A program made the position numbers and the translations under genes. A DNA stretch of 30,539 nt from Pseudomonadota bacterium (GTDB lineage: Bacteria > Pseudomonadota > Gammaproteobacteria > Burkholderiales > Burkholderiaceae_B): NCBI GenBank assembly GCA_023427085.1, contig JAEZBO010000082.1, positions 1 through 30,539 of the forward strand, read 5' to 3'. This document shows positions 24,468 to 30,539 of the stretch, in pieces. The stretch's first letter is position 1, and every line of letters starts with the position of its first letter. Under the pieces are notes generated by a model. The model saw only the letters and a program-made list of their open reading frames with translations. It did not search any database and was not told the DNA's origin.

Positions 24468-24932
24468 ATGAGCAAGACAACCGCCACCGACAGGAAAACC
24501 GCCGATTGGGGCGTGCCATGGGAAGAAACCTATGGCTACCCGCAGGCCGTGCAGGTCGGCAATTCCATCTACATATCCGGCCAGTTGAGCCACGACGAGC
24601 AGGGCAACCTGGTGTCGGCCGCGACGCTGGGCGACGACGGCAAGCCGGTCGACTTCTCGACCATGGAAGCGCAGATGCGCAAGGCCTACGCCAACATCGC
24701 CACGCTGCTCGACCGCTTCGGGGCGAGCCTGGACGACGTGGTCGAGGAAACGCTGTTCGTGCTGGACGTGGACGCCGCGTTCGCGGCGGCCGGCAAGGTC
24801 CGCAAAGAGGCTTATGGCAAAGCACGGCCGCAATGCGCCAGCAACCTGATCGGTGTGGCCAGACTGGCCCAGAAGCCGCTGCTGATCGAGATCGCCTGCA
24901 AGGCCGAGCTGCCTGCCACGCGCGCCAGCTGA
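24468..24932 (+). CDS. Rid-family (YjgF/YER057c/UK114) protein lacking the signature arginine
   Basis: A 154-residue trimer-type Rid protein: GVPWEETYGYPQAVQVGNSIYISGQLSHDEQGN at the N-terminal strands, a helix-rich middle (TMEAQMRKAYANIATLLDRFGASLDDVVEETLFV) and the C-terminal signature region ending LLIEIACKAEL. In RidA the motif reads (P/A)xRSxV...VARL...IEI, and the Arg is needed for imine/enamine hydrolysis. Here the equivalent is QCASNLIGVARL, with Ser-Asn in place of Arg-Ser. That places it with the Arg-lacking Rid subfamilies, which often sit in catabolic operons with other activities. The start at 24468 is set by GGGAG upstream; the open frame reaches 51 bases further without family similarity. 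It converges with lysR with no clear terminator between. Confidence 0.88.
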   Translation: MSKTTATDRKTADWGVPWEETYGYPQAVQVGNSIYISGQLSHDEQGNLVSAATLGDDGKPVDFSTMEAQMRKAYANIATLLDRFGASLDDVVEETLFVLDVDAAFAAAGKVRKEAYGKARPQCASNLIGVARLAQKPLLIEIACKAELPATRAS

Positions 24933-25038
24933 TCTCCTCGATCCCGGGCGCAGCAATGCGCTCGGAAGCCGCTGCGCTCGATGCCGGATCCGCCGTCCCC
25001 TGAGCGTGTCGCTGCGGCACGGCCCATGCCAGGTCTGG

Positions 25039-26067
25039 TCAGCCGTCTGCTCGCGGCAAGAAACAGGCTTGCGACATCTGCCGCCCTTCGATCAGCGCCT
25101 TCCGTCTGGCGACCTCATCGCAGCAGAAGTCCATGAACGCACGCACACGCCGCGTCTTTCTGATGTCCGGATGGGTCAGCAGCCAGAGTTCATCGTCGAG
25201 TTCGGGCACCACCGGCCCGACTCGCGTCAGACCGGGCGTAATGTCTCCGAGCATGCAGGGCAGAAAGCCCAGGCCCAGGCCGACGGCAACCGCCGCGCTG
25301 AGCGCGGCGACCGAGTCGGTGCGATAAGAGATGCGATGAGGCGCGGCCCGGGCGTCGAGATACTGTGTTGCCTTGAGCGCACCCAGGCCTGCGGTGTACG
25401 ACACCCACTGGCGCTCGTAGACTTGGCCCGCGTCGGGAATCCTGCAGGAAAAATGCCGGGCGCAGCCATACGCCGCCCAGGCGATCGTCGCCAGCTTGCG
25501 TCCCACCAGGCTGTCCCGTGGACTGCACGTCGCCCTGAGCGCGATGTCCGATTCGTCGCGGGCCAGATTGAGCCGGTGGTTGCCGACCAGCACCTCGACG
25601 TCGATCGCGGCGTGGCGAACCTTGAAGTCAGCGAGTATCGGCGTCAGAAAATACAGCAGCAACGAATCGCTGGTGGTGATCCGCAGCGTGCCAAGCGGTG
25701 CTTGCGACACCGGTGAGAGCTGGCGCGCGACGCTAACGACGTCCAGCTCCATGCGCTCACCCAGCGCCCGCAGTGCCGATCCTTCGGCGGTCAGCACGTA
25801 ACCCGCGTGACGGCGGTCGAACAGCGTGACGCCCAGCGCCTGCTCGAGCCCGGCCAGCCGGCGCGACACGGTTGACACGTTGATGCCGAGCCGGGCCGCC
25901 GCGGCAGCCCGGCCGCCGCATTCGCTGAGTGTGCTGATGATGCGGATGTCGTCCCACGACAGCCGGCGAGCGATGGCGGCCGGGTCGATGCCGGCCAGTT
26001 TCGCCCGGCCGCCCTGCCAGGCCAGGTCCGGCGCCCGCGCGCCAATCACCCTACGCCCGCCCTTCAT
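25039..26067 (-). CDS. LysR-family transcriptional regulator
   Basis: A 342-residue regulator. The N-terminal helix-turn-helix lies at about 36-96 (LSWDDIRIISTLSECGGRAA, then VSTVSRRLAGLEQALGVTLF), preceded by about 35 atypical residues. The effector domain (about 120-310) begins GTLRITTSDSLLLYFL and contains VGLGLGFLPCMLGD. I chose the ATG at 26067, which lies inside the end of the MFS gene (17-base overlap), so translation is probably coupled; a later start near LSWDD is possible. Being last in the XapX-amidohydrolase-DoxX-MFS operon, rather than divergent from it, is unusual for LysR genes and suggests it is made together with its presumed targets. Confidence 0.9.
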   Translation of the reverse strand: MKGGRRVIGARAPDLAWQGGRAKLAGIDPAAIARRLSWDDIRIISTLSECGGRAAAAARLGINVSTVSRRLAGLEQALGVTLFDRRHAGYVLTAEGSALRALGERMELDVVSVARQLSPVSQAPLGTLRITTSDSLLLYFLTPILADFKVRHAAIDVEVLVGNHRLNLARDESDIALRATCSPRDSLVGRKLATIAWAAYGCARHFSCRIPDAGQVYERQWVSYTAGLGALKATQYLDARAAPHRISYRTDSVAALSAAVAVGLGLGFLPCMLGDITPGLTRVGPVVPELDDELWLLTHPDIRKTRRVRAFMDFCCDEVARRKALIEGRQMSQACFLPRADG

Positions 26068-27667
26068 GAGGACGGTTGAAAGCGAGGAAATGCCGGACCA
26101 CCGGCCGCTGCTCGCCCTGGTGGAAACGCAGCACTTCCTGCTGGACGTCGGCATCGGCCTTGGTGACGCGCCGGTGCTGACGCAGGTGCTCGGCCCAAGA
26201 CTCGACCTGGAACCACTCGAGCATCACGCAGGGATCGCTGGTGTCCTCGACGATGCCCCACGCAAAGGCGCCATCGCGGCGCCGCTCGGCCGACAGGCGG
26301 GCCAGCGCCTTGAGGAACTCGGCGCGGTGCGCTGGCGCGACCCGGTATTCGATCTGGATCAGCACCGGGCCGCGATCGTTCTCGACCGGGGCGGCGGTCA
26401 GCGGTTCGGGCCAATGCACCGACGGCACCAGGTCGGCATCGCCGCTGGGCAGCTTGATCCGGTGCGCCACCAGGCCCACCAGCACCAGTCCGGCCGCGCC
26501 GGCCAGCAAGGCAGTGGGCACCGAGGTCCATTGGGCCACCGCGCCCCAGCTCAGGCTGCCGAGCGTCATGGCACCGTTGAAGACGGTCAGGTAGACCGCC
26601 AGCGAACGCCCGCGCACCCAGTTCGGCAGGATCGCCTGCGCCACGCCGTTCATGGTGGTCAGCGCGGTGATCCAGGCCATGCCCAGCACCAGCAGCGCCA
26701 GTACCGCGACCCACTGCGGGGGCGCGAAGGACAGCAGGGTCATCACCAGCGCCGTCACCAGCGCGGCCGTCAGCAGCAGGCCGTCGGCGTCGAGCCGCGC
26801 ACGCAGCGACGGCATGACCACCGCGCCCACGATCGCGCCCAGGCCGACCGCGCCCAACAGGAGGCCGTAGAAGCCGGCGCCGCCGCCCAGCAACTGGCGC
26901 GCCACCAACGGCAGCAAGGCCCACACTGAACTGGCCAGCGCGAAGAACAGGAAGGCACGCAACAGCACCACGTGCAATTCGCGGCTGGCGCGGGCATACC
27001 GCAAGCCGGCACGAAACGCGCCGCCCATCCGCTCGGACAGCGCGTCCTGCGCGGCCTCGGGCCGCGGCCACCACCACAGCGCCGCCACCACGAACACATA
27101 ACTGATGACGTCGATGCCGTAGGTGAACGCCGCGCCCAGGCTCGCCAGGACCAGCCCGCCCAGTGCCGGGCCGACCGCGCGGGCGATGTTGATGCCCAGG
27201 GAGTTCAGCGCGACGGCGTTCTTCAGGTCCTTGCGCTCGACCAGTTCAGGCACGATGGCCTGCCAGGTCGGCCCCATCAGCGCCGCGCCGATGCCGCCGA
27301 GAAACGTCAACGCGACCAGCGAAGCGACAGTCTGCAGCCCGGCCGCCGATAGCAGCATCAGGCTGATGCTGGTGCCCGCCAGCAGGAACTGGATGCCGAT
27401 CAGGAATTTGCGCCGGTCCAGGATGTCGGCCAGCACACCGGCCGGAATCGCCAGCAGGAACACCGGCAGCGTGGCGGCGGCCTGCACCATCGCCACCGCG
27501 GTCGGCGAGGTCGACAGGTCGGTCATCAGCCAGGCGCTGGCGACGTCGCGGATGAAACTGCCGGTGTTGCCGATGACCGTGGCGACCCACAGCACCACGA
27601 ACAGCGGCTGGCGCAGCGGCGCAAAACTGCCCGAGCCCTTGCCCTGCTTGCCATCGGCCGTCGTCAT
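26051..27667 (-). CDS. MFS transporter (MFS_3 type) with soluble C-terminal domain
   Basis: A 538-residue inner-membrane protein. About twelve hydrophobic segments fill residues 20-410, starting PLFVVLWVATVIGNTGSFIRDVA, with the major-facilitator loop ADILDRRKFLIG between helices 2 and 3; the family resembles EntS-like exporters (Pfam MFS_3). After the last helix a soluble domain of about 105 residues begins (VLIQIEYRVAPAHRAEFLKAL ... WFQVESWAEHLRQHRRVT), which looks like the dimeric alpha-beta barrel of ABM-type monooxygenases and is found in this transporter group. Its role is unknown. The ATG overlaps the DoxX stop as ATGA. Without that choice the frame is open 500 bases further, over the DoxX gene. 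Efflux of a small metabolite is the most likely role. Confidence 0.92.
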   Translation of the reverse strand: MTTADGKQGKGSGSFAPLRQPLFVVLWVATVIGNTGSFIRDVASAWLMTDLSTSPTAVAMVQAAATLPVFLLAIPAGVLADILDRRKFLIGIQFLLAGTSISLMLLSAAGLQTVASLVALTFLGGIGAALMGPTWQAIVPELVERKDLKNAVALNSLGINIARAVGPALGGLVLASLGAAFTYGIDVISYVFVVAALWWWPRPEAAQDALSERMGGAFRAGLRYARASRELHVVLLRAFLFFALASSVWALLPLVARQLLGGGAGFYGLLLGAVGLGAIVGAVVMPSLRARLDADGLLLTAALVTALVMTLLSFAPPQWVAVLALLVLGMAWITALTTMNGVAQAILPNWVRGRSLAVYLTVFNGAMTLGSLSWGAVAQWTSVPTALLAGAAGLVLVGLVAHRIKLPSGDADLVPSVHWPEPLTAAPVENDRGPVLIQIEYRVAPAHRAEFLKALARLSAERRRDGAFAWGIVEDTSDPCVMLEWFQVESWAEHLRQHRRVTKADADVQQEVLRFHQGEQRPVVRHFLAFNRPHEGRA

Positions 27668-28149
27668 GCGCGCCGCTCCTGCAAGTCCAGCCCGGCCAGC
27701 AGCAACAGGCCGCCGACCAGGCCCAGGTGTTCGAAGAACGAGATGGCGGCGGCCGCGCGCGCCGGCCCGACCGGCAGTTTCCAATAGCGCAGCGCCAGCC
27801 CGGTCGCCAGCACGGTGAACACCGCCAGGGCCAGCGCCCCGAGCCAGCGCAGGCGGCCGGACAGAATCATGGCGCAGGCGCCCAACTGCAGCACGATGAC
27901 CGCGACCGCGAACAGCGGCGCCGGCCGCAGGCCGAAATGGTTCATCTCGGCCAGCGCGCCGGGAAAGTCGGTGAGCTTGACCAGGCCGCCCTGCAGGTAG
28001 GCCGCGCACAGCAATAGCAGCGCGATGACGCGCACGGCGCGGCTGGCCAGCACCGGCCGCAAGGCCCGAGCCAGGCGAGAGGCCGGGCCGCGAGAGGCCG
28101 GGCCGCGATCGGCCGGGCCGCGCGGGTTTGTCGAAGCAGACGTCAACAT
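27664..28149 (-). CDS. DoxX-family membrane protein
   Basis: A 161-residue protein with four predicted transmembrane helices (about 41-57, 73-95, 103-122 and 138-154), the DoxX/SURF4 layout, including the motif YLQGGLVKLTDFPGALAEM after helix 1 and FFEHLGLVGGLLLL in the last helix. Family members are linked to thiol/sulfur redox and quinone chemistry, but the function here is unknown. The first 35 residues are Arg/Pro/Ser-rich and include three GPA-(D/S)-R repeats encoded by 15-base tandem repeats. It starts 58 bases after the amidohydrolase and its stop overlaps the MFS start by four bases (ATGA). Confidence 0.88.
   Translation of the reverse strand: MLTSASTNPRGPADRGPASRGPASRLARALRPVLASRAVRVIALLLLCAAYLQGGLVKLTDFPGALAEMNHFGLRPAPLFAVAVIVLQLGACAMILSGRLRWLGALALAVFTVLATGLALRYWKLPVGPARAAAAISFFEHLGLVGGLLLLAGLDLQERRA
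28077..28121. repeat. Three 15-base tandem repeats in the doxX-like gene
   Basis: Units GAGAGGCCGGGCCGC (28077-28091, 28092-28106) are identical; the third (28107-28121) starts GATC instead of GAGA. In frame, they encode a repeated Gly-Pro-Ala-x-Arg at the N-terminus of the DoxX protein, so copy changes would keep the frame. Confidence 0.85.
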
Positions 28150-28207
28150 GAAAGATCCTCGTAGGCACCGCGGCGCCGGCCGGCGCCGCACAGATAGGGC
28201 AAGGCGC

Positions 28208-30109
28208 TCAAGCCATCCAGCACGAACACCCGAGCGCACCGAAAAACCCCTTCAGGTCGGAAGCCGGGGCTCGCGAGGCCCAGGCGCTGGCATGGTCGTG
28301 GCCATGCAGGCCGCACTGCGTGCCGCAAGCGCAAGCCGCCACCGGCTGATAACGCCGGTACGAGGACGAGAGCGATTGTTTGCCGGCGCCGTCCGGCTCG
28401 CCCCAGGCTGCGTAACCGCCAAACAGCCGGGTCGGCGACCAGTCGGGCATGGCCGGCGGCAGCGGGTTGTCGTCGTGCTCGGCGAATTCGCCTTCGCCGT
28501 AGACCACCCGGCCGCCGACTACCGTCAGATGCGAAGTCAGAAACGCGATCTCGTGCTCGGCGACGCTGAAGAAGTCCTTGCTCGGCACCACCATGTCGGC
28601 CAACTGGCCGACGCAGATACGGCCGCGCTGGCCTTCCTCGTTGCTGAACCAGGCGACGTTTTCGGTCCACATGCGCAGCGCCGTTTCGCGATCGAGCAGA
28701 TTGCGTTGCGGGTATAGCTGCGTGCCGCCGACCGTCTTGCCGCTGATCATCCAGGACAGCGATACCCACGGGTTGTACGACGCCACCCGCGTGGCATCGG
28801 TGCCCGCCGAGACCCTGACGCCTTTTTCGAGCATGCGCTTGACCGGTGGCGTGGCCTGAGCGGCATCCGCGCCATAACGCTCGATGAAATACTCCCCCTG
28901 ATACGCCATGCGGTGCTGCACGGCGATACCGCCGCCCAGCGCGGCGATCCGGTCGATCGATTGGTCGGAGATGGTCTCGGCGTGATCGAAGAACCAGTTG
29001 ATGCCCTGCAAAGGAATGTCCTGATTGACCTTTTCGAACACATCCAGCGCACGGGTGATGGTTTCGTCGTAGGTGGCATGCAGCCGCCAGGGCCAGCGGT
29101 TCTCGGCCAGCACCCGCACCACTTCCTCGAGTTCGCCCTCCATTTCAGCCGGCATCTCGGGCCGCTCGATGCGAAAGTCCTCGAAGTCGGCCGCCGAATA
29201 CACCAGCATCTCGCCGGCGCCGTTGTGGCGGAAATAATCGTCGCCCTGCTTGTATTTCACGCTGGCGGTCCACTTGAGAAAATCCTCTTTCTCTTCCTTG
29301 GGTTTCTGCGTGAACAGGTTGTAGGCCAGCCGGACGGTGATCTGCCCGGCGTCAGCCAGTTGCTGGATCACTTGGTAGTCTTCCGGGTAATTCTGGAAGC
29401 CACCGCCCGCATCTATGACGCCGGTGACGCCCAGCCGATTCAGCTCGCGCATGAAATGCCGGGTCGAGTTGACCTGATAATCCAGCGGCAGTTTCGGACC
29501 CTTGGCCAGGGTCGAATACAGAATCATCGCATTGGGTTTGGCCAACAGCAGGCCGGTAGGATTGCCCTGGCCATCCCGGCTGATCTGGCCGCCCGGCGGC
29601 TCGGGCGTGTCCTTGGTGTAGCCGACCGCGCGCAATGCCGCGCCGTTTAGCAGCGCCCGGTCGTACAGATGCAGCAGAAACACCGGCGTGTCGGGGGCAA
29701 TGGCATTGATTTCCGCCAGCGTCGGCAAACGCTTCTCGACGAACTGGTGCTCGGTAAAACCGCCCACCACGCGCACCCATTGCGGCGCCGGCGTGATGGC
29801 GACTTGGCGTTTGAGCATGTCGAGCGCGTCGGCCAGCGAGCGCACGCCGTCCCAACGCAGCTCCAGGTTGAAGTTCAATCCGCCGCGCACCAGGTGTATA
29901 TGGTTGTCGAACAATCCCGGCAGCACGCTGCGCCGTTTCAGGTCGATGACGCGGGTGGCGGTGCCGGCCAGCGGCAGGACTTCACGATCGTTGCCGACGG
30001 CGATGAACCTGCCATCCTTGACCGCCACCGCGCTGGCGACGGGATTGCTGCGATCCAGCGTGGTGATGCGGGCATTATGAAAGACCACATCAGGGATCAG
30101 ATCGGACAT
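28208..30109 (-). CDS. YtcJ-like metal-dependent amidohydrolase with Cys/His-rich tail
   Basis: A 633-residue enzyme of amidohydrolase family 3 (YtcJ-like), which hydrolyses C-N or similar bonds with a metal centre. Landmarks: N-terminal strands (VVFHNARITTLD), LPGLFDNHIHLVRGG with H70/H72, H344 (WRLHATYDE), H376 (FFDHAETIS) and D438 (SAGTDATRV), the expected metal and catalytic residues; the beta-sandwich closes with VGQLADMVV and VVGGRVVYGEGEF. No signal peptide is seen, so it is probably cytoplasmic. After the core, about 60 extra residues end in a Cys/His-rich tail: C593, C595, C599, H602, H604, H606, C628, C630. It follows the XapX gene by 53 bases and precedes doxX. The substrate is unknown; transport and regulatory genes in the operon suggest a specific small molecule. 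Confidence 0.93.
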   Translation of the reverse strand: MSDLIPDVVFHNARITTLDRSNPVASAVAVKDGRFIAVGNDREVLPLAGTATRVIDLKRRSVLPGLFDNHIHLVRGGLNFNLELRWDGVRSLADALDMLKRQVAITPAPQWVRVVGGFTEHQFVEKRLPTLAEINAIAPDTPVFLLHLYDRALLNGAALRAVGYTKDTPEPPGGQISRDGQGNPTGLLLAKPNAMILYSTLAKGPKLPLDYQVNSTRHFMRELNRLGVTGVIDAGGGFQNYPEDYQVIQQLADAGQITVRLAYNLFTQKPKEEKEDFLKWTASVKYKQGDDYFRHNGAGEMLVYSAADFEDFRIERPEMPAEMEGELEEVVRVLAENRWPWRLHATYDETITRALDVFEKVNQDIPLQGINWFFDHAETISDQSIDRIAALGGGIAVQHRMAYQGEYFIERYGADAAQATPPVKRMLEKGVRVSAGTDATRVASYNPWVSLSWMISGKTVGGTQLYPQRNLLDRETALRMWTENVAWFSNEEGQRGRICVGQLADMVVPSKDFFSVAEHEIAFLTSHLTVVGGRVVYGEGEFAEHDDNPLPPAMPDWSPTRLFGGYAAWGEPDGAGKQSLSSSYRRYQPVAACACGTQCGLHGHDHASAWASRAPASDLKGFFGALGCSCWMA

Positions 30110-30162
30110 GTGGGCTTGCTCCTATTTTTGACGGCGGCAACGCGACGCCGCGGTGGCATGGC

Positions 30163-30432
30163 TCATGCCTGATCTTTTTCCACGGCCCTGACCGTGTGAC
30201 GGCCCGGCAACTGACCAAGCACATGATGCGTGGCCTGGCTTTTCTCGCAGGCGGCGTGAAACGCGCTGCCTGCCCAGAGGTGCTTGGCGACCGGCACGAT
30301 CTGTTCGCCCACCAGAATGCCCAGCAGGCCCACCAGCGCGACCAGCGGCGGCGCCGGCGAGCGCACGCTGAGCAGGCTGTAGACGACACCGACCAGCAAG
30401 CCGGCCGCCAATGACAATACATAGAGCTTCAT
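30163..30432 (-). CDS. XapX domain-containing small membrane protein (DUF1427)
   Basis: An 89-residue protein whose first 50 residues match the XapX domain: MKLYVLSLAAGLLVGVVYSLLSVRSPAPPLVALVGLLGILVGEQ, two hydrophobic helices joined by the RSPAPP turn. The C-terminal 40 residues are polar, with HHVLGQLPGRHTV. The family is small, membrane-bound and of unknown function; it is named from a gene near a xanthosine permease locus. The ATG at 30432 is preferred, since GAGGTGA lies just upstream; a GTG at 30438 would overlap that site. It is the first gene of the minus-strand operon seen here. The 107 bases beyond it to the window end show no gene and no clear promoter. Confidence 0.9.
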   Translation of the reverse strand: MKLYVLSLAAGLLVGVVYSLLSVRSPAPPLVALVGLLGILVGEQIVPVAKHLWAGSAFHAACEKSQATHHVLGQLPGRHTVRAVEKDQA

Positions 30433-30539
30433 AGTCACCTCGATGGGTTGAAGGCAGACATGCCTGCACGGCTCGCCGCCGCGACGGCAAGGCGCACGGA
30501 CGCCGCTCGGCTGCGCGGGCAGGCCCGGCGCCGTCAGGC

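Noticed and set aside
26051..28168. A 705-residue fusion of the MFS protein with an N-terminal extension
   Set aside because: The extra 167 codons are the DoxX gene read in another frame; the ATGA overlap at 27664-27667 marks the true start.

Overview
The window is GC-rich bacterial DNA with dense, short-gapped genes. The core gene order (hrcA, hemH, grpE, dnaK, dnaJ next to nadK, recN, fur, bamE, dapB, murB and a Gly-tRNA), the Fur, HemH and HrcA sequences, and a Bug-type solute receptor all point to a betaproteobacterium of the Alcaligenaceae (Bordetella/Achromobacter type). This assignment is by recognition, without a database search.

Region 1 (1-5.6 kb): a GNAT acetyltransferase overlapping a VWA/CoxE-like protein on the + strand; a convergent two-repeat M16 zinc peptidase; then a 324-base gap holding an orphan terminator-like switch and a small secreted repeat protein.

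Region 2 (5.6-12.5 kb, all minus strand): the heat-shock cluster hrcA, hemH, a small DTFPASDP-repeat protein, grpE, a thioredoxin-like gene, dnaK and dnaJ. Two textbook sigma-32 promoters are legible, one before grpE and one before dnaK, each with a 13-base spacer. The -35 of the second sits on the stop codon of the thioredoxin-like gene.

Region 3 (12.6-20.6 kb): housekeeping genes nadK-recN-DUF4153 (+), fur (-), bamE-dapB (+), murB (-) and tRNA-Gly(GCC) (+), with clear hairpin terminators after dapB and after the tRNA.

Region 4 (20.8-30.5 kb): accessory metabolism, beginning just after the tRNA. First comes a divergent catabolic-looking locus: a Bug receptor and a GST on the minus strand, and a GntR/FCD regulator, an alpha/beta hydrolase and a Rid-family protein on the plus strand. 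A repeated CTGTCTG-type palindrome sits both in the spacer of the predicted receptor promoter and upstream of the hydrolase, so it is probably the regulator's operator. The hydrolase has Gly where the nucleophile should be, and the Rid protein lacks the signature Arg. Second is a tightly packed minus-strand operon: XapX protein, YtcJ-like amidohydrolase with a Cys/His-rich tail, DoxX protein, MFS_3 transporter with a soluble C-terminal domain, and a LysR regulator. The substrates of both modules are unknown; they are the best candidates for undescribed biology. No integrase, insertion sequence, CRISPR array or phage gene was seen.
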